This document shows, piece after piece, positions 36,101 to 48,100 of a stretch of 64,000 nt of DNA. This DNA comes from Lelliottia sp. WAP21 (GTDB lineage Bacteria; Pseudomonadota; Gammaproteobacteria; Enterobacterales; Enterobacteriaceae). Both the position numbers and the translations under genes were made by a program. Location: assembly GCF_020532665.2 (NCBI RefSeq), contig NZ_JAIWPG020000005.1, positions 372,001-436,000 of the forward strand. Direction: 5' to 3'. The notes under the pieces are model-generated. The model did not search any database, was not told the DNA's origin, and saw nothing but the letters and a program-made list of their open reading frames with translations. Within the stretch, counting starts at the first letter, position 1; the number at the start of each line of letters is the position of its first letter.

Positions 36101-39100
36101 TTAACGCTCCAGGTCCCGCCCTGCTGTACCTGAGCGGTATAAGACTTACCGCCCAGCGTCACGCTTACCGTCTGTCCGATTTCAGCCGTCGTGGTCCCGG
36201 TAATCGCAATACCCGCAGCCGCTTCATCGCCATTAATCACGTTATCCGCCGCAATCGTGTCGATAGTCACCGTCGGGGCAGTGGCGTCCACGCTGTATTC
36301 ACGGCCCGCCGAAGCGCTGTTGCCGTTCACATTGGTGACGCTCACCTGCACGCTGGTATCGCCATCCTTCAGGCCCGCCAGATCTGCCGACGGCACGGTC
36401 GCCGTCCAGTTGCCGTCCGCATCCACTTTCGCGGTATAGATTTTGCCACCGAAAGCAATGCTGACGGTCTGGTTCTCTTCCACATTGGATGTGCCACCAC
36501 TCAGCACCAGATCCGCGCCTTTTTCTGCCGCGTTGATCACGTCGTCGCCCGCAACGGCGTTGACGCTGATGGCAACGGCCGCCAGATCGACGGTGACGTC
36601 GTGGCTGATGGAGACAGGATTGCCTGCCGTGCTCTGGCCTGCCACGGTAATCACGACGTTACCTGCCGCCAGCGCCCCAACGTCTGCCGCCGGAACGGCT
36701 GCGCTCCAGGTACCGTTTGTCAGAACGGTCGCTACGTAGTCTTTACCGTTAACGGTTACGGTCAGGACTGTGCCTGCCGTCAGGCCATCGCTGGAGCCGG
36801 TGACGATCAGGTTCTGACCGTGCTCGATGCTGTTGATCACATCGTCGCCTGCCACGGTGTCCACGCGCAGACCCGGCAAGTTGGCATCGATGGTGATGTC
36901 CCGTGCTCCGGTGCCGGTGTTGCCATGGCCGTTGGTGACGGTTGCCGTGACGGTCAGATCGCCGTTACCGAGCGCCGTCAGAACGTCCGCCGGAACGTTC
37001 ACCGACCAGGTCAGATCGCTTCCCACCGTTGCGGTGTACTGATGTCCGCCAATCGTCACCGTTACGGTGTTGCCCGCTTCGGCGTTTATCACTTTCCCGC
37101 TGATGCCCTGGCCCGCCGCCACTTCAGCAGCGTTCACCACGTTATCACCGGCAACCGTGTTAATCGTGACCGCCGGCAGCGCGGTGTCCACCTGCAGGTT
37201 TGCGGTGTTGCTGATGCTGTTGCCCACGCCGTTCACGGCGCTGGCGTTCAGTGTGTAACTGGCCTCGCCGAGTCCGGCCAGATCGGCGGCCGGTACGGTC
37301 AGAGCCCAGGCGCCATCGGCCCCCGTGGTGGCGGTATACTGCCTGCCGTTCAGGGTCACGGTCACCGTGGTGCCTTCCGCCAGGTTGGCGCTGCTGCCGC
37401 TGATAGCCAGATCCTGCCCTTTTTCCACTGCGTTCAGGACGTTATCGCCGGAGATCGCGTTAAACCCGATAGACGGCAGCCCGGTATCCACGGTCACGGT
37501 GTGCATGCCGCTGCCGGTATTGCCCGCTGCGTCGGTGACGCTGACGTTCACGCTGACCGTGCCGTCGCTCAGGCCGGAAATCACGCTGGCCGGTACGCCG
37601 ACGCTCCAGTTGCCGGATGCATCCAGCACCGTGGTCCAGCTGTGGCTGCCGAGGGTCACCGTCACTTTGTCACCCGCCGACGCGCCGGTGGCGGACCCGC
37701 TGAGGATCTGCGCCTGGCCGTGTTCGGTGACGTTAATCACGTCGTCTCCGGCGAAGGTGTTAATGCTCACCACCGGTACCGTGGTATCCACCGTCAGGTT
37801 GTGATTCACGGAGGCCGGGTTGCCCGCCTGGTCAGACACGCTTGCCGTGACCGTGACGCTCCCGTCGCCCAGTGCCGCCAGGTCTGCTGCCGGTACATCA
37901 AGCGTCCAGCTGCCGTCTGCGCCCACCGTGGCGCTGTAGTTTTTGCCGTTCAGGGTGACGGTCACCGTCTGCCCTGCTTCTGCGGTGCTGGTGCCGGTGA
38001 TAGTCAGGTCAGCCTGCGCCTCGGCCGCATTAAGAATGTCGTTCCCGGCAAGGGTACTGAGAGTGACCGACGGAGGAGTCGCGTCCACGCTGTATTCCCG
38101 GCCCGCCGAAGCGCTGTTGCCGTTCACGTTGGTGACGCTCACCTGCACGCTGGCGTCGCCGTCTTTCAGACCCGCCAGATCCGCCGACGGTACGGTCGCC
38201 GTCCAGTTGCCGTCTGCATCCACCTGGGCCGTGTAGATTTTACCGCCCACGCTCAGCGTCACGGTCTGTCCCGGCTCCACATTCAGCGTGGTGCCGGACA
38301 GCACCAGATCCGCACCTTTTTCCGCCGCGTTGATCACGTCGTCGCCCGCAATGGCGTTGACGCTGATGGCAACGGTCGCCAGATCGACGGTGACATCATG
38401 GCTGATGGTGACAGGGTTGCCTGCCGTACTGTCACCGGAGACGGTCACGTTAACCGTGCCGGCTGGCCAGGCGCTGACGTCCTCTTTCGGTACCGCCGCA
38501 CGCCAGGTACCGTCTGCCTGAACCGTTGCCGCATAATCTTTGCCATTCACGGTCACGGTCAGGGCTGTGCCCGCCGCCAGACCGTCGCTGGAGCCATTAA
38601 TAATCAGATCCTGAGCATGTTCGATGCTGTTGATCACATCGTCGCCTGCCACGGTGTCCACGCGCAGACCCGGCAAGTTGGCATCGATGGTGATGTCCCG
38701 TGCTCCGGTGCCGGTGTTGCCATGGCCGTTGGTGACGGTTGCCGTAACCGACAGCGCGCCGTTGCCGAGCGCCGTCAGAACGTCCGCCGGAACGTTCACT
38801 GACCAGGTCAGATCGCTTCCTACCGTTGCGGTGTACTGATGTTCGCCAATCGTCACCATTACGGTGTTACCCGCTTCCGCATTCACCACTTTCCCGCTGA
38901 TGCTCTGGCCCGCCGCCACTTCGGCAGCGTTCACCACGTTATCACCGGCAATCGTGTTAATCATGACCGCCGGCAGCGCGGTGTCCACCTGCAGGTTTGC
39001 GGTGTTGCTGATGCTGTTGCCCACGCCGTTCACGGCGCTGGCGTTCAGGATGTAACTGGCCTCGCCGAGTCCGGCCAGATCGGCGGCCGGTACGGTCAGA

Positions 39101-42100
39101 CTCCAGGCGCCATCGGCCCCCGTGGTGGCGGTATACTGCCTGCCGTTCAGGGTCACGGTCACCGTGGTGCCTTCCGCCAGGTTGGCGCTGCTGCCGCTGA
39201 TAGCCAGATCCTGCCCTTTTTCCACTGCGTTCAGCACGTTATCGCCGGAGATCGCGTCAAAACCAATAGATGGCAGCCCGGTATCCACGGTCACGGTGTG
39301 CGTGCCGCTGCCGGTATTGCCCGCTGCGTCGGTGACGCTGACGTTCACGCTGACCGTGCCTTCGCTCAGGCCGGAAATCACGCTGGCCGGTACGCCGACG
39401 CTCCAGTTGCCGGACGCATCCAGCACCGTGGTCCAGCTGTGGCTGCCGAGAGTCACCGTCACTTTGTCACCCGCCGCCGCGCCGGTGGCGGACCCGCTGA
39501 TGATCTGCGCCTGGCCGTGTTCGGCGACGTTAATCACGTCGTCTCCGGCGAAGGTGTTAATGCTCACCACCGGTACCGTGGTATCCACCGTCAGGTTGTG
39601 ATTCACGGAGGCCGGGTTGCCCGCCTGGTCAGACACGCTCGCCGTGACCGTGACGCTCCCGTCGCCCAGTGCCGCCAGGTCTGCTGCCGGTACGTCAAGC
39701 GTCCAGCTGCCGTCTGCGCCCACCGCGGCGCTGTAGTCTTTTCCGTTCAGGGTGACGGTCACCGTCTGCCCTGCTTCTGCGGTGCTGGTGCCGGTGATAG
39801 TCAGGTCAGCCTGCGCCTCGGCCGCATTAAGAATGTCGTTCCCGGCAAGGGTACTGAGGGTGACAGACGGAGGAGTCGCGTCCACGCTGTATTCCCGGCC
39901 CGCCGAAGCGCTGTTGCCGTTCACGTTGGTGACGCTCACCTGCACGCTGGCGTCGCCGTCTTTCAGACCCGCCAGATCCGCCGACGGCACGGTCGCCGTC
40001 CAGTTGCCGTCTGCATCCACTTTCGCGGTCCAGGTTTTGCCACCGAAAGTAATATTGACGGTCTGGTTCTCTTCCACATTCAGCGTGGTGCCGGACAGCA
40101 CCAGATCCGCGCCTTTTTCTGCCGCGTTGATCACGTCATCGCCCGCAACGGCGTTGACGCTGATGGCGACGGTCGCCAGATCGACGGTGACATCATGGCT
40201 GATGGTGACAGGATTGCCTGCCGTGCTCTGGCCTGCCACGGTAATCACGACGTTACCCGCTGCCAGCGCCCCAACGTCTGCCGCCGGAACGGCTGCGCTC
40301 CAGGAGCCATCGGCCAGCACGGTCGCCGGATAAGGTTTACCGTTGAGGGTCACGGTCAGGGCTGTGCCTGCCGTCAGGCCATCGCTGGAGCCGGTGACGA
40401 TCAGGTTCTGACCGTGCTCGATGCTGTTAATGACATCGTCGCCTGCCACGGTATCCACGCGCAGGCTCGGCAAGTTAGCGTCGATAGCGATCTCACGCTC
40501 CGCAGAACCGCTGTTATTGACGCCATTGGTCACCGAGGCGGTGACGGTCAGATCGCCGTTACCGATGGCTGTTAAAACGTCTGCCGGAACATTCACCGAC
40601 CAGGTCAGATCGCTCTGTACCGTCGTGGTGTACTGATGTCCCCCCACTGTCACCGTCACGGTATTGCCTGCTTCGGCGTTTATCACTTTCCCGCTGATGC
40701 TCTGGCCTGCCGCCACTTCGGCGGCATTGACCACGTCGTCGCCGGCAATCGTATTAATGATCACTCCAGGCAGAACGGATTCGACAGTAACCGTATGTGT
40801 GGTACTGCTGCTGTTACCCACGCCATCGGTGGCGGAAGCGGTGATCTCATACAACGCTTCCCCCAGCAAGCCGACCTGTTCCGCCGGAACGGTCGTGGTC
40901 CAGTTGCCGCTGCCATCGACCGTCGCGCTCCAGGCTTTGCCATTCAACATAATGGTCACCACGGCCCCGGTTGCCAGACCGATGGCGGTACCACTAATGG
41001 TCAGTTCCTGCCCTTTTTCGGCGTTATTGATCACATCGTCGTCTGAAACGATGTTGATGGTAAGTACAGGCGCGGAGAGATTCACCTCCACATCATGCGT
41101 TGTGCTGTTGCTGTTACCCGCTTTATCGGTGAGCGTCGCGGTGAGCGTGTGCTCTCCGGCAATCAATGCCCCTACATCCGCCGCCGGAACGCCAACGCGC
41201 CACTGACCCGCCGCATCCAGCGTTGCGGTGTAAGATTGGTTGTTCAGCGTCACGGTAACTACATCGCCCGCTGCCGCACCGGTGACCTTACCGCTGACGA
41301 TCAGCGCCTGGCCATGTTCCGTGCTGTTGATAATGTCATCGCCGGAAACGGTATTAATGGTCAGCTGCGGTACGGTGATGTCGACGAGCATGTCGCGATC
41401 CGCCGTCGCCGGGTTGCCCGCTTTGTCGCTTACCGTTGCCTGCACGCTCCAGGTGCCGTCTGTCAACTCACCGAGATCGGCAGAAGGAACGGTGGTGCTC
41501 CAGCGTCCGTCATTACCCACCGTGGCGCTGTACGCTTTGCCGTTCAGAGTCACGTTCACCGTCTGGCCCGCTTCTGCGGTGCTGGTGCCGGTGATGGTCA
41601 GATCGGCCTTCGCCTCGGTAGCATTCAGCAGGTTATCGCCGCTGAGCGTATCGACGGTGACCGTCGGTGCGGTGGCGTCCACGCTGTATTCACGGCCCGC
41701 CGAAGCGCTGTTGCCGTTCACATTCGACACGCTGACCTGCACGCTGGCGTCGCCGTCTTTCAGACCCGCCAGATCCGCCGACGGTATGGTCGCCGTCCAG
41801 TTGCCGTCCGCATCCACTTTCGCGGTCCAGGTTTTGCCACCGAAAGTAATATTGACGGTCTGGTTCTCTTCCACATTCAGCGTGGTGCCGGACAGCACCA
41901 GGTCCGCGCCTTTTTCTGCCGCGTTGATCACGTCATCGCCCGCAATGGCGTTGACGCTGATGGCAACGGTCGCCAGATCGACGGTGACATCGTGGCTGAT
42001 GGTGACAGGATTGCCTGCCGTGCTCTGGCCTGCCACGGTAATCACGACGTTACCTGCCGCCAGCGCCCCAACGTCTGCCGCCGGAACGGCTGCGCTCCAG

Positions 42101-45100
42101 GAGCCATCGGCCAGCACGGTCGCCGGATAAGGTTTACCGTTGAGGGTCACAGTCAGGGCGGTGCCTGCCGTCAGGCCATCGCTGGAGCCGGTGACGATCA
42201 GGTTCTGACCGTGCTCGATGCTGTTAATGACATCGTCGCCTGCCACGGTATCCACGCGCAGGCCCGGCAAGTTAGCGTCGATAGCGATCTCACGCTCCGC
42301 AGATCCGCTGTTGCCGTGTCCATTGGTCACCGAGGCGGTGACGGTCAGATCGCCGTTACCGATGGCTTTTAAAACGTCTGACGGGACAGTGACTGACCAG
42401 GTCAGATCGTCGCCTACCGTTGCGGTGTAGCTGTTACCGCCCAGGGTCACGGTCACGGTGTCACCGGATGCCGCGCCGCTCACGGTGCCGCTCAGGGTTT
42501 GTCCCGTCGCCACTTCACCGGCGTTGATCACGTCATCCGTCGCGATTGCATTAATCGTGACCTGCGGCAATGCGCTATCAACAAGCACATCATGATTTGC
42601 GCTGGTGGTATTTCCGGCGTTGTCGGTCACGCTGGCGGAGACGGAATAGTGTGCTTCCCCCAGACTTCCCACCGCGGATGCCGGAACAGTGACGTTCCAG
42701 TTACCGCTGGCATCGGTGGTAGCCGTGTAATGAATGCCGTTGAGGGTCACCGTCACCGCGGTGCCTTCTGGCTGATTGCTGGTGCCGCTGAGCAGCAGAT
42801 CCACGCCCTTCTCCGCCGCGTTAATGACGTCGTCTACCGCAACGGTATTGATGGTAATAACCGGTGCCGTTAAGGCGATATCCAGATCGTGGCTGGCCTG
42901 GGCGTGGTTACCCGCTTTGTCAGTGAGGGTCGCCGAAAGCGTCGCGTCGCCATTCACCAGGGCGCCCACGTCCGCAGCCGGGATGCCCACGCTCCAGTTG
43001 CCTGACGCATCCAGCATTGCCGTATAGTCTTTGCCCATGAGCGAGACGGTAACCACATCGCCCGCCTGAGCGCCGGTTACCGAGCCGCTGACGATCAATG
43101 CCTGACCGTGTTCAGCCAGGTTAACGATGTCATCCCCTGCCACGGTATTAAAGGTGATGTGCGGGACGGTGGTATCAACCAGAAGCGTGGTGCCAGCGCT
43201 GGCCGGGTTGCCCGCTTTATCGGTGACGGAGGCAATGATCGCGGCATTGCCGTCGGTGATGCCTGCCATATCGGCTGCCGGGACGTCCAGCGTCCAGCTG
43301 CCGTCTGGCTGCACCTCTGCGGTGTACTGCTTGCCGTTAAAGGCCACGGTCACCGTCTGACCAGCCTCGGCGCTGGATGTGCCGCTCAGCGTCAGATCCG
43401 TCGCCGCCTCAGCCGCGTTCAGGATATTGTCACCGCTGACGGGATGAATCATCACCGTCGGTGCGGTAGTGTCCACGCTGTACTCTTGCGCCGAGCTGGC
43501 TCCGTTGCCATTCACGTTGGCGACGCTCACCTGCACGCTGGCATCGCCATCTTTCAGGCCCGCCAGATCCGCAGACGGCACGGTGTAAGTCCAGTTACCG
43601 TCGCTATCGACCGTGGTGGTATAGGTTTTGCCACCAAACGTTATGCTGACGGTCTGCCCGGTTTCCACATTCGTGGTCGTGCCCGACAGCGTCAAATCCT
43701 GGCCTTTTTCCGCCGCGTTCAGCACGTTATCGACGGTCACGCTATTGATCGAGATCGCGACAGGTGCAAGGTCGACATCCACAATCGTGCCAATGGTCAC
43801 CGGATTATCGGAGGCATCCTTCGCACTGGCGGTGATGTTCAGCTCGCCCGCTGCCCAACCGGCCACGTCGGAGGCCGGGATTGCCGCCTGCCAGGTACCG
43901 TCCGCGAGGACGGTTGCCGCATACTCTTTTCCATTGATGAGGATATTGACCGCGCTGCCTGCCGCGAGATCGGTGCTGGATCCGCTCACGATCAGGTTTT
44001 GCCCGTGTTCAATAATGTTGATCACATCATCGCCTGCCACGGTGTCGATCCGCAGACCCGGCAGTTGTGCATCGACGGTGAAATCCAGCGAGGAAGAACC
44101 GGTGTTGCCGTGGACATTCGTCACGCTCGCCGTGACGGTTAAGTCGCCATTACCCAGCGCGTTCAGGATCTCCGCACTCAGTGGCAGGCTCCAGCTCAAA
44201 TCATTCTGTACGATTGCGGTATAGATTTTACCGCCCAGCGTCAGGGTCACGACATCCCCGGCGGCGGCGTTTGTCACGGTGCCCGTCAAGGTTTGACCCG
44301 CGGCCACTTCGCTGGCGTTAATAATATTGTCGCCCGCAAGGGTATGCAGCGTCACCACCGGCAGCGCGCTGTCGACGAGCACGTCATGGGTGGTCGAGGC
44401 AGTGTTGCCCACGCTGTCGGTGACTGCCGCGCTCACGGTGTAGCGCGCTTCACCCAGGGCGCTGACGGCGGAGGCCGGAACGGTAACCTGCCATTGCCCG
44501 CTGGCGTTGGCGATCGCGACATAGTCAATGCCGTTCAACGTCACGGTGATTGAGGTGCCTTGCGGTTGATTGCTGGTACCGGACAAGATCAGATCGCTGC
44601 CTTTCTCGGTGGCGTTGATCACATCGTCAGCGGCGAGGGTGTCAATGGCGATCGTCGGGATCGCGGTATTCACCACGACGTCCAGAGAGCTGCTGCCCGT
44701 ATTGCCCGAGCGATCGGTTACCGAGACGTCCACGCTCCAGGTACCGTCTGCCAGACCCTGAACCACTGATGCAGGGAGGCCAAGACTCCAGTGACCGGAT
44801 GCATCAACGACGGTGGTGTATTCGACGTCATTAATGGTCACCGTTACCCGATCGCCCGCCGCCGCGCCGGTCACCGAGCCGCTCAGGATCTGTGCCTGCG
44901 AATGCGCCGTGTGGTTAACGGTGTTGCTGCTGGTGACAAAATCATCGATCGTCACCTGCGGCACGGTAGCATCCACCAGACCGACACGATCGGTGCTGCT
45001 GCTATTGCCCGCCACATCACTGACGCTGGCAGTCACGGTCAGCGTGCCATCCGCCAGGGCGCCAACCTCTGCCGCAGGCACCGTCAGTTGCCAGGTGCCA

Positions 45101-48100
45101 TCGTTTTGGACCCTGGCCTGATACTGTTTGTCGCCAAGCGTCACGGTGACCGTCTGGCCCGGTTCGGCGTTGGAGGTACCGCTCAGCGTCAGATCCTGTT
45201 GCGCTTCTGCCGCGTTGATAATGTTGTCCGACGTCAGATTATCGAGCGTGATCGTCGGCGCCTGGGTATCCACCACCACCACACGGCCCGCATCGGCACT
45301 GTTGCCGCTCACGTTCGTCACGCTCACGCTAATCTGTGCGCGCCCGTCGCTCAGGCCATCCATCGCCTGGGCGGGAACCGTGACGCTCCAGCGCCCGTCC
45401 GCCTGCACCTGCGCAGTGAAGGTCCGATCGGCGAAGGAGATCACCACCGTCTGGCCCGCTTCAACGCCCTGGGTCTGACCGGTCAGCGTCAGATCCGTCC
45501 CTTTTTCAATCGCGTTCAGCATGTCATCCTGCGAAACGGTTTCCAGGGTGATCGCAACCGGGTTGAGATCAAGCGCGATCGGATGTTCAGCGGTGATGGT
45601 ATTTTTCCACGCATCCTGCGCGCTGGCAGAGACCAGCACATCGCCCGCGGGCCAGTTTTGCAGATCCGCAGCAGGCACACCAATTTGCCACTGACCGCTG
45701 GCGGTCACGACCGCCAGGTAGTCAATGTGATTAATGGTGACGGTAATCTGCGTACCTTCGGCCAGATGGCTGCTGGACCCCGTGACGCTCAGATCCTGAT
45801 TCTGTTCGATGGCATTAATGACATCGTCACCCGAAACGGTATTCACGCGTAAACCCGGAATCGCGGCGTTAATATTGATGTCGCGTTCGCCGGTGCCGGT
45901 GTTGCCATGCGCGTTGGTTACCGAGGCGCTGAAGGTCAAATCGCCATCGCCAAAATCCTTGAGATCGGCTGTCGGAAGGGTGACGCTCCAGGTCAGATCG
46001 CTTTCTACCGTTGCGGTGTAATTTTTCCCGCCTACGCTAATCGACACCGTGTCTCCCGGTGCCGCACCCGTCACGCGTCCGCTCAGCGTCTGGTCCACGG
46101 CAACTTCCGCGTTGTTGACGAGGTTATCACCGGCAAACGTGTTCACAATCACCTGCGGCAGTACGGTGTCCACCAGCAGATGCCCCTCGGCCATGCCGGT
46201 GTTGCCTGCACTATCGGTACCACTGACGCTTACGGTATAGAGGGTGTTCGCCAGATTCAGCACGTCCGTCACCGGAACCTGCACGGCCCAGACGCCATTT
46301 TCTACCGTCGTTTGATAATTCACGTTGTTTAACGTAACGGTCATCACACTGCCATCAGGCAGATTGCTGGTGCCGCTCAGGTTCAGCGGCTGTAAGGACT
46401 CCTGCGCGTTCAAAACGTTATCCTGGCTTATCGCATCCAGCGTAAACTCAGGCGGGTTGCCGCTCAGCGTAATACCCTGCGTTGCGTTGCCCGTGTTGCC
46501 CGCCGCATCGGTGACCGAAACCGAAAAGGTATGCTGGCCTTCACCCAGTGACCCTAACACAGAGGCAGGAACGCCCACGCTCCAGCTCCCGTCGGCCTGA
46601 ACCATGCCCGTAAAGGTGTGGTTGCCCAACGTCACGGTCACGATATCCCCTGCCGCCGCGCCGCTTGCATGGCCGGTAATCACATGCGCCTGGCTCTGCT
46701 CAGCGGTGTTGAGTACGTTATCGCCTGCCACCCTATCCACAGTCACCACCGGTGCGGTGGTATCAACGCTGAACGAAGAGGTGGTTGAGGTTGGATTGCC
46801 GGCTTTATCGCTGACGTTCACCGTCAGAGTATGATCGCCTTCGGCCAGCGCATTGACCTCGCTGGCGCTCAAAGTCAGCGACCATTTGCCATCGCTGCCC
46901 ACGGTGGCAGTGTGATTTTTGCCGTTCAGCGACACCGTAACGATCTGGCCCGCTTCGGCGCTGGTGGTGCCACTGACGATCACCGGCTGCCCGTGTTCAG
47001 CGGCATTAATAATGTTGTCCTGCGAAAGCGTATCAACCGAAAGCGACGGTGGCTGGGTATCCACAGTCAGGGTTTGATGACCGCTGACGGTATTGCCCGC
47101 AGCGTCTTTCCCGCTTACGGTCACGGTCCAGGTCCCCTCGCTCAACGCCCGGGCATCCGCCGTCGGGATGCTGACACTCCAGGTCCCGTTCGCGCCCACG
47201 TCTGCGCTATAGGTTTTGCCATTCAGCGTCACCGACAGTTGAGTGCCCTGCGCCAGGCTTTTGCTGGTGCCAGACAGGGTAAAGCCTGCGGATTGTTCGC
47301 TAACATTAATGACGTTATCACCGGCGGTGGTGGCCAGCGTAACGGCGGCATCCGCAGTGTCCACCGTCACCGTAATGTTACCTGCGGAGGTGGTTTTACT
47401 GCCGTCGATCTGCACCACGGACCAGGTATGTTCCCCGTCGGTTTGCGTGGGCAGTTTAACCGTCCAGGTTCCGTCTTTACCGACCATCGTGCTGGCGATA
47501 GTGCTGCCGTTGCTGTCCTTTATCTGAATGGTTGCACCCGGCTGACCACTGCCGCTAAAGGTTGGGGTGTTATCGTCCGTGATCTCTTTTGCACTCAGCA
47601 GCCCCTGCTTGTCACCCGCTTTATCCGTGACCATAAAGGTCGGCGTCGCGCTTTCAACCTCTTTGGTATTGTCGATGACCTTCGTTTTCGTCTCGCCGTC
47701 GCCACCATGGGCCAGCAGTGCACCAATAGCCCCGCCGCCCAGCGCCGCGCCCGCGATCCAGCCCCAGGGAGCCTCGCTCAGGACACTTCCCTGCTCAAGG
47801 AAAGGTTCAATACTGGTAATCGGGGTCGCGCTGGCGGTTAACTCGGTTGCCGCCAGGGCCGCCGTCTCCCCCGTCTCTGCGAAGGAAATATGAGTCAGTT
47901 CCTGTTGATCGTTAAATACCAGCTCAGACTGGTTTTGCGTGTCAGGATCCTCGATGAAATAGTTATTGCATCGAATAACGCTGCCATCTTTCATGTAAAT
48001 CAGCAGATCCTTGCCCTGACGCATATAGCGCGCGACATCCTGGGCAGAACCGTGAATTTCAATGACGCTTGGCCCGGAGACCGATACCGACAAATTACCT

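Noticed and set aside
36601-44142. Very long open frames on the plus strand opposite the adhesin gene (for example 36601-38802, 38839-40575, 41095-42372)
   Set aside because: They are mirror images of the repeated adhesin codons: periodic, rich in Arg/His/Gly, without family resemblance or ribosome sites. A repetitive GC-rich gene produces such antisense frames automatically.
47780-47880. LapG cleavage site in the adhesin (TAAL within ETAALAATEL)
   Set aside because: It does not match the usual TAAG-type site, and no lapG or lapD lies nearby, so I did not annotate it.
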